Shown here: one piece after another, positions 7,646 to 16,456 of the stretch | How positions within the stretch are numbered: the stretch's first letter is position 1 | How the letters are laid out: the number at the start of each line of letters is the position of its first letter | Assembly (NCBI RefSeq): GCF_042680125.1 | Contig: NZ_JBHTNY010000019.1 | Reading direction: 5' to 3' (one strand) | From: Robinsoniella peoriensis | GTDB taxonomy: Bacteria; Bacillota; Clostridia; Lachnospirales; Lachnospiraceae | DNA length: 64,000 nt | The notes under the pieces: generated by a model | What the model saw: only the letters and a program-made list of their open reading frames with translations | The model's database searches: none | Told to the model about the DNA's origin: nothing | Translations under genes and position numbers: made by a program

Positions 7646-8406
7646 CAGAAATCAGGGAGATTGTAAAAGAAGCAGGGCAGATACTGAGAAATGCCCATGC
7701 CGGAAGCAAAAATATATCTGAAAAAAGTGGTTATGCGAATTTTGTGACTGCATTTGATTGCCAGATACAGGAATTTTTAGTAGAAAGATTAAAAGCGGTT
7801 TTTCCGGAAGCCGGTTTTATCGGAGAAGAAAATCATATGCAGGAACCTTTGGGGGAAGGGTATTATTTTATCATTGATCCCATTGACGGAACTACAAATT
7901 TTATTCATGATTATCATCACAGTTGTATTTCAGTTGGAGTTGCATATCAGGGGAAGGGTTTTGCCGGCGTTGTATATAATCCTTATCTGGATGAGATGTA
8001 TTGGGCTAAGAAGGGCGAAGGGGCATATTGCAATGACGGGCGCCTGACGGTAAAGGATGTCTCTCTTGAGGAGAGTATTGTGGCTTTCGGATGTGCCAGG
8101 TATAACTCAGAAGAAACGGACCGTTCCTTTGATTTTGCCAAGAAATTGTATCTGCAGAGCCATGGAATACGTAATGGCGGGTCTTCTACCCTGGACATAT
8201 GCCGGATTGCTTCCGGGAGGAATGGACTTTATTTTGAAATGCTGTTACAGCCATGGGATTACGCTGCGGCATCCGTTATACTGGAAGAGGCAGGCGGAGT
8301 CATTACTACAATGGATGGAACTCCGATTACCTTAGATGCACCCTGCTCCATTCTGGCAGGAAGTCCTGTAGTATGGGAGGAAAGCATGGGTTTATGGAAT
8401 AAATAG
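7639..8406 (+). CDS. Inositol monophosphatase family protein
   Basis: A 255-residue Mg2+-dependent phosphatase of the IMPase/FBPase superfamily. The metal-binding residues are visible: GEEN with Glu63-Glu64, DPIDGTTNF at 80-88 (Asp80, Asp83) and WD at 206-207 in the QPWDYAAA motif. Possible substrates are inositol phosphate, 3'-phosphoadenosine 5'-phosphate (CysQ-like) or a sugar phosphate; the sequence does not decide. The start overlaps the yaaA stop, with GAGGAGACAGG as RBS inside yaaA. Confidence 0.9.
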   Translation: MLTEIREIVKEAGQILRNAHAGSKNISEKSGYANFVTAFDCQIQEFLVERLKAVFPEAGFIGEENHMQEPLGEGYYFIIDPIDGTTNFIHDYHHSCISVGVAYQGKGFAGVVYNPYLDEMYWAKKGEGAYCNDGRLTVKDVSLEESIVAFGCARYNSEETDRSFDFAKKLYLQSHGIRNGGSSTLDICRIASGRNGLYFEMLLQPWDYAAASVILEEAGGVITTMDGTPITLDAPCSILAGSPVVWEESMGLWNK

Positions 8407-8467
8407 CTGGTAAAAAATTTATTTTCTAACGCTGCCATTTTGTTATGCCAGCGGGAAAGGAGCGCGT

Positions 8468-9490
8468 ATGAGAAATCATGAAGTTACTGCAAGCCAACCA
8501 CTTCTTCAGAAAGATGGCAGTCTTACGGAGCCAGGGTGGTCCAGACTCCAGGTTCAGATTTATGACAGAAGCAAAATTAAGGCTCCGAAATTCAGAATTA
8601 AGGAATGGGATTATTATTTGGTTCTGAATCAGGATTTCGCTGCGGCATTTACTATTTCGGATGATGGTTATATTGGACTTGAATCGGCGTCGATTCTGGA
8701 TTTCACCAGACCCTGGGAACATACCGAAACGATCTTAAAGCCGTTTACCATGGGAAGGATGCACCTGCCTTCTAATTCTATGGAAGGAAATACCAGTTAC
8801 CATGACAAAAAGATGCATATGCGTTTCAAGGTACAGAATGGAAAGCGGAGAATCCGATGTAAGTGGCCCCGCTTTTTTGAGGGGAAAGAATTTTCCTGTG
8901 ATATTATATTGGAGGAGACACAACAGGATTCTATGGTAATTGCCACTCCATGGAAGGAAAAGAAAACAGCTTTTTATTATAATCAGAAAATAAATTGTAT
9001 GAGAGCAAAAGGCAGGATGCGGCTGGGGGATCGGGAATTTATCTTTTCCCCGGATACGGATTTTGGAACACTGGACTGGGGAAGGGGCGTCTGGACGTAT
9101 GATAATAACTGGTATTGGGGATCCGGAAATGGTGTTGTTAACGGGAAGCCATTCGGATTTAATATCGGATATGGATTCGGAGATACCAGTGCGGCATCAG
9201 AGAATATCCTTTTTTACAATGGAACCGGGCATAAACTGGATGACGTTGTCTTTCATATTCCATCTGACAGTTATATGAAAAACTGGACGTTTACATCCAG
9301 TGACGGGCGGTTTGAAATGGAATTTGAGCCGGTTATAGACCGGGCTGCCAAGATGGATGTAATTGTCGTGGGTACAGATCAGCATCAGGTATTTGGAAAA
9401 ATGAAAGGGCGGGCTGTCCTGGATGATGGAACAGCGCTTGAGATAAAAGATTTTATGTGTTTCGCTGAATATGTCCACAACCGGTATTAA
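8468..9490 (+). CDS. DUF2804 family protein
   Basis: A 340-residue protein matching the DUF2804 family: N-terminal HEVTASQPLLQKDGSLTEPGWSR-type opening, a central DFGTLDWGRGVWTYDNNWYWGSG motif (about residues 199-222) and the GFNIGYGFGDTSAASEN segment soon after. No signal peptide or membrane helix is seen. The family is widespread in Firmicutes and Actinobacteria and its biochemical role is unknown; the fold is predicted to be beta-rich. RBS is GGGAAAGGAG, with the ATG seven bases on. It sits 61 bases after the phosphatase gene and may be read from the same transcript. Confidence 0.85.
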   Translation: MRNHEVTASQPLLQKDGSLTEPGWSRLQVQIYDRSKIKAPKFRIKEWDYYLVLNQDFAAAFTISDDGYIGLESASILDFTRPWEHTETILKPFTMGRMHLPSNSMEGNTSYHDKKMHMRFKVQNGKRRIRCKWPRFFEGKEFSCDIILEETQQDSMVIATPWKEKKTAFYYNQKINCMRAKGRMRLGDREFIFSPDTDFGTLDWGRGVWTYDNNWYWGSGNGVVNGKPFGFNIGYGFGDTSAASENILFYNGTGHKLDDVVFHIPSDSYMKNWTFTSSDGRFEMEFEPVIDRAAKMDVIVVGTDQHQVFGKMKGRAVLDDGTALEIKDFMCFAEYVHNRY

Positions 9491-9568
9491 ACGCGTATGA
9501 ATAATCGTCCGGACAGAGGTATTTTGATACACGTAACAAGGATAATAAAAGGGAGTAAGTGACCATCA

Positions 9569-10033
9569 ATGGGGAAAGATATGAAGATATTAGTGGATGC
9601 TGATGCATGCCCGGTAGTGAAAATTGTAGAGAAAGTGGCGCAGGAGAAGGACATTCCGCTGATTTTGATTTGCGATACTTCACATGTAATGAGTTCGGAT
9701 TATGCACAGGTAATTATAGTTGACAAAGGGGCAGATTCAGCAGATTTTGCCCTGATCGGAAAGTCTGCCAGAGGGGACATTGTGGTAACACAGGATTATG
9801 GTGTTGCGGCAATGGCCCTTGGCAAAGGGGTGTATGTGATGCACCAGAGTGGTAAAGAATATACCAATGAGAATATAGACCAGATGTTGTTTGAACGGCA
9901 TATGTCTAAGAAGGCCCGGAGGAGTTCATCCAAATTCCATGGGAAAGGCCCAAGGAAGAGGACGGAGGAAGACGATATTCGTTTTGAAGAGGCTTTTCGG
10001 AGGCTTGTGGAGAGAGTTATTGCAAAAGAATGA
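9569..10033 (+). CDS. YaiI/YqxD family protein (DUF188)
   Basis: A 154-residue member of the UPF0178/DUF188 family. The opening MKILVDADACPVVKIVEKVA and the segments DKGADSADFALI and GDIVVTQDYGVAAMAL are family hallmarks and resemble a PIN-like nuclease fold with conserved aspartates (Asp in VDADACP and TQDYG). The function is not established. Two starts are possible: ATG 9569 (behind AAGGGAG) and ATG 9581 (behind ATGGGGAAAG); the second matches the family N-terminus better. The C-terminal part is very basic (KKARRSSSKFHGKGPRKR). Confidence 0.85.
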   Translation: MGKDMKILVDADACPVVKIVEKVAQEKDIPLILICDTSHVMSSDYAQVIIVDKGADSADFALIGKSARGDIVVTQDYGVAAMALGKGVYVMHQSGKEYTNENIDQMLFERHMSKKARRSSSKFHGKGPRKRTEEDDIRFEEAFRRLVERVIAKE

Positions 10034-10134
10034 AGCTTTGGCATGGATACTAATGAATGCTGTGAGGGAAAGATCCTTTGTATAGTTGCATAAAATTATC
10101 CGGGGTATTAGATAAATTACATACAGCATAACAC

Positions 10135-10163
10135 TTGACAAAGATTGTATACAATTATACAAT
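10135..10163 (+). promoter_or_regulatory. Promoter with overlapping operator upstream of lrgAB
   Basis: TTGACA (10135-10140), a 17-base spacer and TACAAT (10158-10163). Within it, ATTGTATA (10144-10151) and TATACAAT (10156-10163) form a perfect 8+8 inverted repeat across the spacer and the -10 box, suggesting a repressor operator, possibly GntR-type. Confidence 0.75.
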
Positions 10164-10206
10164 AATTTGGTATCTGATAATGTAGTCATGTGCGGCGTTT
10201 TCTAAG

Positions 10207-10232
10207 CAGCCATTGGAATTGCTGGCTTTTTA
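10207..10232 (+). terminator. Weak terminator-like hairpin in the lrgAB leader
   Basis: AGCCA and TGGCT pair and are followed by five T residues. The TGGCT arm could instead pair with a downstream CCAGCC near 10245, so an attenuation switch is possible. The leader between promoter and lrgA is about 145 bases. Confidence 0.35.
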
Positions 10233-10315
10233 GAAATTGCTGTACCAGCCGGCGTATGAAAGTGCGCAAATCATTGTTTGAAAGAACATGGTATCACGTA
10301 TGAAAAGGAGAGATT

Positions 10316-10696
10316 ATGCAATTACTGGGTCAATTTGGGATTATTTTGATTGTTACCTTTTTAGGGGAAATGATGCATCACTTTATTCCCCTTCCGATAC
10401 CGGCGAGTATTTATGGTTTGGTATTGATGCTTTTTTGCCTGTCAACGAAAATAATTAAACTTCACAGGGTGATCAATGCAGCACATTTTCTGCTGGATAT
10501 TATGCCGCCCATGTTTATTCCAGCCGCGGTAGGCCTGATTGTGGTCTGGGGGGATCTGCAGAAGATTTTACTTCCAATCGTCGTTATTACATTTGTGACA
10601 ACGATTATTGTTATGGTGGTAACAGGAAAGTCATCTCAGAAGATTATTCAAAAACAGCGAAAGGACAGGGAAAACAGTGAAAGAATTTCTATGTGA
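10316..10696 (+). CDS. lrgA: CidA/LrgA family holin-like protein
   Basis: A 126-residue protein with four hydrophobic helices and the LrgA/CidA signature LGEMMHHFIPLPIPASIYGLVLML (about residues 16-39). These proteins form small membrane oligomers that influence murein hydrolase activity, export of small metabolites such as pyruvate, and lysis. Its partner LrgB starts 20 bases before its stop codon in another frame, so the two are translationally coupled. RBS is AAAGGAGAG. The long leader with promoter, operator and hairpin suggests tight regulation. LrgA and CidA cannot be told apart from sequence alone. Confidence 0.88.
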   Translation: MQLLGQFGIILIVTFLGEMMHHFIPLPIPASIYGLVLMLFCLSTKIIKLHRVINAAHFLLDIMPPMFIPAAVGLIVVWGDLQKILLPIVVITFVTTIIVMVVTGKSSQKIIQKQRKDRENSERISM

Positions 10697-11369
10697 ATCC
10701 GTTTATTTTGGCGTTGCAGTATGTATTTTAGGATATGTATTAGGGATATTGATACGGAAAAAATTTAAGAAGGCAGTTTTTAATCCGTTGCTGATATCGA
10801 TTATATTTGTTATTTTGGTGATTAAACTCCTGGGTGTGGATTATGACAGTTTTAATGAATCTGCTAAATATCTCAGTTATCTGCTGACTCCTGCGACGGT
10901 CTGTCTGGCGATACCGCTATATCAGCAGTTGGAGCTTTTGAAAAAGAATATGGTGGCGGTCACTTTTGGAATCGTGTCCGGGGTACTGTCCAGTTTAGTC
11001 AGTGTGCTGGCGCTGGCATATTTGTTTGGACTTGAACATCAATATTATGTTACACTATTACCAAAGTCTATCACGACTGCGATTGGAGTGGGAGTGTCGG
11101 ATGAATTAGGCGGAGTTACGACAATTACGGTGGCTGTTATTATTGTAACCGGCGTACTTGGAAATATTGTTGGGGAGCTGGTGTGCAAGTTATTCCGCAT
11201 CTACGAACCAATAGCGGTAGGGCTGGCACTGGGCACCTCTTCACACGCAATCGGAACATCAAAAGCGCTGGAACTTGGAGAGGTAGAAGGAGCAATGAGC
11301 AGTTTGTCAATTGCGGTTTCCGGTATATTAACCGTAGTGGGAGCCTCGATTTTTGCTAACTTTCTGTAA
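10677..11369 (+). CDS. lrgB: LrgB/CidB family membrane protein
   Basis: A 230-residue polytopic membrane protein of the LrgB family. Typical segments are SYLLTPATVCLAIPLYQQ (about residues 69-86), LLPKSITTAIGVGVSDELGG (about 126-145) and GTSSHAIGTSKALELGEVEGAMSSL (about 185-210). It works with LrgA in control of autolysis or in metabolite transport. It begins at a GTG inside the 3' end of lrgA with a weak site (AGGACAGGG). Confidence 0.92.
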   Translation: MKEFLCESVYFGVAVCILGYVLGILIRKKFKKAVFNPLLISIIFVILVIKLLGVDYDSFNESAKYLSYLLTPATVCLAIPLYQQLELLKKNMVAVTFGIVSGVLSSLVSVLALAYLFGLEHQYYVTLLPKSITTAIGVGVSDELGGVTTITVAVIIVTGVLGNIVGELVCKLFRIYEPIAVGLALGTSSHAIGTSKALELGEVEGAMSSLSIAVSGILTVVGASIFANFL

Positions 11370-11421
11370 AGTAAGATTCTCAGCTGATACGCCTTTAATA
11401 ATACAGGGATAGGGGGCAGTT

Positions 11422-12261
11422 ATGCGTAATTATAATACGATTATTATTTTGAATCCTGAAAAGGACCGGGTACTATTTTGTAAAAGAATGAATGATCCGT
11501 ATGAGGGTCTGTTTAATTTTGTAGGAGGAAAAATAGAACCGGGAGAAACCTCAGAGGATGCGGCCTACCGTGAGCTGGAGGAAGAGACCGGTATCGGCAG
11601 GGAGGATGTAAAGTTGTATTACTTTATGGACTTTTGCTGGCACCTGCAGGATATGAGAATGGAAGTATATGCTGGGGTGTTAAAACATGATGTCACACTC
11701 AAGCCGGAAAAGCATCCGCTGCATTGGCTGGGATTTGAAGAGAATTTCTTCAACATGAAAAAGTTTGCCGGGGAAGGCAATATCGGCCATATGCTGGAAA
11801 TCCTGAAAATGTCTAAGGAGATATTCGGACCGGTGCCTATGACGGTGGAAGAGTTAATAAATAAGGGCTGTATCTGTATGCAGAATATAGATGAGGGATT
11901 CCGGGATTATAACTGGGTGTATTTAGAAGGATCCAAAGATGATCTGTATCAGTATCTTCAGGATAAAATCATAGAAAATGGTATGGAGAATTCTTATCTG
12001 GACTTTTATTATGGCAGTTTAAAACAGGATGAAAGAGATCGTATTCAGACAGTGTTAAAACCCGAGGAAATAGAATATCTGGAGAAATTGTGCTTAAAGG
12101 AGGATCAGATCTATTTTACCATGACACAGGAGTTGTTTGAGCTGGCATTTCGGCTTTCCGAATCTGAGGCGCTCTTTAGCAGTTTTTATTTTGCAAAGGA
12201 GCCATGTACTGTCTGGAGTAATTACGGTCACAAATTTGTGGTATTTACAAGTAAGAAATGA
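11422..12261 (+). CDS. Nudix hydrolase with C-terminal extension
   Basis: A 279-residue protein whose N-terminal 140 residues form a Nudix domain. The Nudix box is complete: Gly36, Glu42 and RELEEETGI at 50-58. It opens with YNTIIILNPEKDRVLFCKR, typical of 8-oxo-dGTP diphosphatase-like members. The remaining ~130 residues are acidic, predicted helical, and not familiar to me as a named domain; this makes it nearly twice the size of a simple MutT protein. Likely roles are nucleotide-pool sanitising or hydrolysis of another nucleoside diphosphate derivative. A hairpin at 12271-12309 closes the gene. Confidence 0.85.
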   Translation: MRNYNTIIILNPEKDRVLFCKRMNDPYEGLFNFVGGKIEPGETSEDAAYRELEEETGIGREDVKLYYFMDFCWHLQDMRMEVYAGVLKHDVTLKPEKHPLHWLGFEENFFNMKKFAGEGNIGHMLEILKMSKEIFGPVPMTVEELINKGCICMQNIDEGFRDYNWVYLEGSKDDLYQYLQDKIIENGMENSYLDFYYGSLKQDERDRIQTVLKPEEIEYLEKLCLKEDQIYFTMTQELFELAFRLSESEALFSSFYFAKEPCTVWSNYGHKFVVFTSKK

Positions 12262-12270
12262 TATGAGAAC

Positions 12271-12309
12271 ATAAGTGCCCTGGCCGCAGTTTTGCGTCAG
12301 GGCACTTAT
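12271..12309. terminator. Terminator-like perfect inverted repeat
   Basis: ATAAGTGCCCTG (12271-12282) and CAGGGCACTTAT (12298-12309) are perfect 12-base arms. The T-tract after it is weak on the + strand. Confidence 0.6.
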
Positions 12310-12408
12310 GCTGTCTATTGTTCTGTTTTGACAGTATTCAGGTGGAAACGCTGAACACAAGTATTCTGTGAAAAGGGCTTTTTAATTTTGTACATATAAG
12401 ATTTGAAT

Positions 12409-12424
12409 ATTGTACATGTACAAT
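12409..12424. promoter_or_regulatory. Perfect palindrome, candidate operator of the GH16 locus
   Basis: ATTGTACATGTACAAT is a perfect 16-base palindrome 57 bases before the GH16 start. A half-site-like TTTTGTACAT lies about 20 bases upstream, at about 12387-12396. This spacing and symmetry suit a dimeric regulator. Confidence 0.55.
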
Positions 12425-12480
12425 TTTGAAGGATTCCTATAAGGTAATAATTGTAGTAAAAAAAGAATGGGAGGAAAAAG

Positions 12481-14034
12481 ATGAAATCAAAACAATTTAT
12501 TTATGGTACTTTGACCTTTGCAATGGTTTTCTGTTCTGCGGGGTTTTTGGCAATGGCAAAGGAAAACGGGAAAAGCAATGATTACCAGCAGGAAGTGGAT
12601 GTAGGAGAAATGAGTGTTACGGCAAACAGTGAGCACAGAGGGGCTGAAATTGCAAAAGCATTTGACCGGGACAGGAACACTTTTTGGGACGCCGCATGGG
12701 AAGCGGGGGACAAGGGGTTAAACGAAAAGCCCATTGTAGTTGACGTGGATTTTGCTGCGCCTAAAATGCTTTCCAGGCTCGTTTATACACCCAGGCAGGA
12801 TAACAATCCAAATGGGCAGATTCTGGAATACTCCATATATGGGACATCACAGGATGGAGATACGGTTACCATTGTGGAACAGGGATCATGGGAAAATAAT
12901 TCCCGGGATAAGGAAGTAGTACTAGGTGGGGAAGCTCCGCTGTCCTCTGTTCAGATTCAGATTAAAAAGGGCAGTTTAGGGAGTGGCGTTTCAGAGACAG
13001 CAGCAACCGCAGCGGAGTTTACCTTTTATGAAACCGTTAAAAAGGCTGGTATCAGCCAGCAGACTATGGCGTTGACAGAAGGAGAGAGTAAAACACTTCA
13101 GTTAACGGAATATACCGGACAGAGAATCACATGGAAGAGCAGCAATCCCGGGGCAGTAACGGTTGGAGAAGACGGTACGGTAACGGGGATAAAAGAAGGG
13201 ACCGGAACGATAACCGGTTATACGGAAGCTGGAGAATCAGCATCCTGTGAAGTGAGTGTATCGTCAGCAACAGCACCTGAAATTCCCGGAAAGGTTCTTA
13301 TATTTGAAGATAACTTCAGTGGTGATGCGTTGGATCTTACAAAATGGAATAACTGGTGTGTAGACTTAAAAGAGTCGGGATTATTCCGTTACGGAAATTC
13401 ACCGGAGATTGCGGTTCATCCTGATAATGCATATGTAAGGGAAGGAACCTTACGGCTGCTTGGAAGTAAAGAAGATACGTTTTTTGACGGACAGACAAGC
13501 CATTATCGTTCTGCGATGGTGCAGACAAGAGATAAATTTGAAGAAAAATATGGATATGTAGAGGCAATGGTTAAAATCCCGGATGTACCGGGAAGCAATC
13601 CGGCAGTGTGGACAATGCCTCAGGCAGATGAAGTAAATGGCGGCTGGCTCTGGGGAGATGAAAAGAATTTTGGTGCCGAGATTGATATTCTGGAAAGGCC
13701 TCATCCGAAAGGAGCACCGGAATATGCAGGACTTGCTGAAAAATACTGGATTACCATGCATTATGACAACTATACATATGATCCACATGAGAAATACCAT
13801 ACACAGCCAACTATAAAGAATCCATATAAGTGGCATAAGTTTGGGATGGAATGGACACCTGAGTACATTCATTTTATGCTGGACGGAGAGGTAGTGGCAA
13901 CACAGGAAAATAATGTGCCCAATACTCCGGAAATCTTTATTTTAAGCTATGGACTTGGGGGCTGGATTGGTACTATTGCAGATGAGTTTCTTCCGGCTGA
14001 AATGGAAGTGGATTATGTCAGATGGTATAAATAG
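12481..14034 (+). CDS. Secreted GH16 family glycoside hydrolase with CBM and Ig-like domain
   Basis: A 517-residue exported enzyme. After a signal peptide (about 1-28) come an F5/8-type C (CBM32-like) domain (about 37-183), a bacterial Ig-like Big2 domain (about 187-262, with TWKSSNPGAVTVGEDGTVTG) and a GH16 catalytic domain (about 272-517). The GH16 signature E-I-D-I-L-E is at residues 400-405, giving Glu400 as nucleophile and Glu405 as acid/base. GH16 covers laminarinase, lichenase and endo-beta-galactosidase activities; the downstream GH20 favours a beta-linked N-acetyllactosamine-type host glycan, but this is inference. No LPXTG anchor is present. It is the first gene of a locus with an ABC importer and a YesM/YesN pair. 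Confidence 0.88.
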   Translation: MKSKQFIYGTLTFAMVFCSAGFLAMAKENGKSNDYQQEVDVGEMSVTANSEHRGAEIAKAFDRDRNTFWDAAWEAGDKGLNEKPIVVDVDFAAPKMLSRLVYTPRQDNNPNGQILEYSIYGTSQDGDTVTIVEQGSWENNSRDKEVVLGGEAPLSSVQIQIKKGSLGSGVSETAATAAEFTFYETVKKAGISQQTMALTEGESKTLQLTEYTGQRITWKSSNPGAVTVGEDGTVTGIKEGTGTITGYTEAGESASCEVSVSSATAPEIPGKVLIFEDNFSGDALDLTKWNNWCVDLKESGLFRYGNSPEIAVHPDNAYVREGTLRLLGSKEDTFFDGQTSHYRSAMVQTRDKFEEKYGYVEAMVKIPDVPGSNPAVWTMPQADEVNGGWLWGDEKNFGAEIDILERPHPKGAPEYAGLAEKYWITMHYDNYTYDPHEKYHTQPTIKNPYKWHKFGMEWTPEYIHFMLDGEVVATQENNVPNTPEIFILSYGLGGWIGTIADEFLPAEMEVDYVRWYK

Positions 14035-14139
14035 TAAAAAGTTTAAAAAAAGGACATGCAGCATTTTAAAATATGGCATGTACGAAAACCTAAAATTGTA
14101 TTATTTTATAAATATAAATCAGAGAGAGGAGTATTATAA

Positions 14140-15513
14140 ATGAAAAAGAAAAAAGCAGCAGCAGTTCTGTTATCGGCAGCAATGGTTCTTTCACTTGCAG
14201 CATGCGGTACGGGCAATAATAATTCGGATAAGGCGGCTACATCAGGCAAAGAGGTTACCGAGGCTCAGGCAGATTCAGAAACGAAGGGGGCCGAAGAAAG
14301 TAAGACAGGTGAAACACAGAAGATCACCGCACTTGTACAGCAGTCCAGGAATTTCCCGGGTCTGCAGAATATGATTAAAAAGTTAGAGAAGGAAGAGAAT
14401 ATTAAAGTGGATGTTCAGGTGGTTCCGGATGATGAGTCACTGAACATGATTAAAATGAAACTGAATTCCGGTGAGTGTCCGGACTTAATCGATTACAATG
14501 TGCCTGCTATTTATGACATCGTGGATCCGGCTGCTAATTTTGCAGATATGTCCGGTGAAGAATGGGTAAGCAAATTAAAGATACCGGAAAATGTAACCGC
14601 AGATGATGGTAAAATTTATGGATTTCCGTTCCTGTCCGTACCAGGGGTACATGGATTTACTTATAACGAAGATGTATTTCAGAAGTGCGGCGTGACTGTT
14701 CCAAATACCTGGGAGGAATTCCTGGATGTATGCCAGAAGATCAAGGACAGCGGAGTAACACCTATTTTTATGCCAAAGGACACTTGGGTTCCCCAGGTTC
14801 TTATGACCGATAATTTTGCGAAGACCCTTGGTGATGAGAAAGTGAAAGAGTTCAGCGAAAAGATAATGAAAAATGAAGCAAAATGGACGGATGTTCCTGA
14901 GTTTGCAGAAGTAATTGATAAATACTTAAGCCTTTATGAAAAAGGATTTATGAATGATAATTTTGCTTCCGCTACTTATGACGATGCTATTCTTGCGGTT
15001 GCCGAAGGTAAAGCAGCCATGCATTTTAACGGTGATTTCTTTGCAGCCTCAGTGCTGGAGGCTAATCCGGAAGCTAAGATAGGAATGTTCGCAATGTCTA
15101 TGAAAGACGGCGTGGATGTAATGACAGAGAATATGTCATCTGCTGGTTTTGTAGTTTATAAAAATTCTAAGAATATGGATACCGTTAAGAAGGTGCTGAA
15201 TCTCTGGTCAACTCCTGAATATGCCGATTTGTATTTTGAAGAAAGACCGGCATTCCCGGCTTTCCAGGATGTAAATGGCGGAGAAGTACCGGAATACCTG
15301 AAAGCTGTAAATGAAAAATATATTGAAGCCGGAAAGGTTATTCCGGAGTTTAACTACTCAGTGATGGATTTAAATCCGTTGTTTGAAAGCACTTTATATG
15401 TATATTACGTGGATGCTCCTGCAAAAGGTAATATGGATGGAAAACAGATCATGGAGAAATTCCAGGGCGACTTTGAACAGTATATGATTGATCAGGGTGC
15501 AGAAGGATTCTAA
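14140..15513 (+). CDS. ABC transporter sugar-binding lipoprotein (family 1)
   Basis: A 457-residue substrate-binding lipoprotein. The signal peptide ends in a lipobox with Cys22 (SLAACG), followed by an acidic Ser/Thr/Glu linker typical of Lachnospiraceae. The mature part has family-1 solute-binding features (YGFPFLSVPGVHGFTYNEDVFQKCGV, PNTWEEFLDVCQKIK). It captures an oligosaccharide for the permeases encoded next. The RBS is AGAGAGGAG. A hairpin at 15528-15549 separates it from the permeases, consistent with the excess of binding protein usual in such operons. Confidence 0.92.
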   Translation: MKKKKAAAVLLSAAMVLSLAACGTGNNNSDKAATSGKEVTEAQADSETKGAEESKTGETQKITALVQQSRNFPGLQNMIKKLEKEENIKVDVQVVPDDESLNMIKMKLNSGECPDLIDYNVPAIYDIVDPAANFADMSGEEWVSKLKIPENVTADDGKIYGFPFLSVPGVHGFTYNEDVFQKCGVTVPNTWEEFLDVCQKIKDSGVTPIFMPKDTWVPQVLMTDNFAKTLGDEKVKEFSEKIMKNEAKWTDVPEFAEVIDKYLSLYEKGFMNDNFASATYDDAILAVAEGKAAMHFNGDFFAASVLEANPEAKIGMFAMSMKDGVDVMTENMSSAGFVVYKNSKNMDTVKKVLNLWSTPEYADLYFEERPAFPAFQDVNGGEVPEYLKAVNEKYIEAGKVIPEFNYSVMDLNPLFESTLYVYYVDAPAKGNMDGKQIMEKFQGDFEQYMIDQGAEGF

Positions 15514-15527
15514 GATACAGAAAATAG

Positions 15528-15552
15528 AGGAGCTGCAATAGCAGCTCCTTTT
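15528..15552 (+). terminator. Intercistronic attenuator hairpin
   Basis: AGGAGCTGC (15528-15536), loop AATA and GCAGCTCCT (15541-15549) form a perfect 9-base stem followed by three T. It ends where the longest permease reading frame would begin, arguing for a later start. It probably lowers permease expression relative to the binding protein. Confidence 0.75.
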
Positions 15553-15565
15553 GATTGAGAAAGAG

Positions 15566-16456
15566 GTGGTTGCTATTAATAAGAAACAGTTATCAAAAAT
15601 TTATCCCATGTGGCTGGGAGCGCCGGCGGCACTGGTTTATACCATATTTTTTATTGTACCGATTATTACTGCATTTTTTTACTCCTTTACGGATTGGAAC
15701 ATGGACCGGATGGACAATGCCAAATTTATCGGACTGCGAAACGTGATAAATTTATTCCAGGATGAAGTATTTCTGCGTTCCCTTTGGAATACAATGCTCT
15801 TTGCACTGAGCACGACTGTATTTAAAACAGTGGTTGGGCTGCTGCTGGCACTGCTGGTGGTGCAGAAGTTTAAAGGCAACAGTATTTTCAGAACCTTGTT
15901 CTATCTGCCTTGCGTTCTTAGCTGTATGATTGTCGGGCTTTTGTTTACGGGAGTACTTAAGCAGGACGGACTGATCAATAACTTTCTGACGGCAATCGGT
16001 CAGGCGGATCTTACCAGAGACTGGCTTGGAAGCTATGGTACTGCAATGCTCTGGATTATTATTATTGAAGTATGGATGTGGGCGGGATTTACCATGTTCC
16101 TGTTTATCTCGGGGCTGCAGGCAATTCCGGGTGAGTATTATGAAAGCGCTCAGATAGACGGAGCAACAAAATGGCAGCAGTTTAAGCGGATTACGCTTCC
16201 TCTGCTGGCACCGTCTTTTACGGTTGTGGTAACCTTGAACATCACGGGGGGACTGAAAGTATTTGATCTGGTTTACTCCCTTACCGGAGGGGGACCCGGA
16301 TTCGATACCCAGGTGCTGAGCACCTATACTTTCCGGGCGTTTGGAATGGGATTGCTTGGCAAATCCAGCGCAAGTGCCTTAATCCTTTCATTTTTCATAG
16401 TGGGAATTACGTTTGCATTGAATAAATACTTAAGATCCAGGGAGGTGGATACCTAG
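15566..16456 (+). CDS. Sugar ABC transporter permease (MalF type)
   Basis: A roughly 296-residue permease with six hydrophobic segments and the EAA-loop signature EYYESAQIDGATKWQQFKRITLPLL near the C-terminus, which contacts the ATPase. The start is unclear: the open frame reaches a TTG at 15551 that lies in the hairpin tail, a GTG occurs at 15566, and the best ribosome site (AGAGGTGG) is placed for an ATT codon at 15575. I use 15566. The stop overlaps the next permease by one base. No ATPase gene is in the locus, so a shared MsmK-like ATPase elsewhere must energise the importer. Confidence 0.85.
   Translation: MVAINKKQLSKIYPMWLGAPAALVYTIFFIVPIITAFFYSFTDWNMDRMDNAKFIGLRNVINLFQDEVFLRSLWNTMLFALSTTVFKTVVGLLLALLVVQKFKGNSIFRTLFYLPCVLSCMIVGLLFTGVLKQDGLINNFLTAIGQADLTRDWLGSYGTAMLWIIIIEVWMWAGFTMFLFISGLQAIPGEYYESAQIDGATKWQQFKRITLPLLAPSFTVVVTLNITGGLKVFDLVYSLTGGGPGFDTQVLSTYTFRAFGMGLLGKSSASALILSFFIVGITFALNKYLRSREVDT

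Noticed and set aside
13949..14143. Small ORF bridging the GH16 gene and the binding-protein gene.
   Set aside because: It is out of frame with the GH16 end, has no ribosome site and shows no recognisable protein features.
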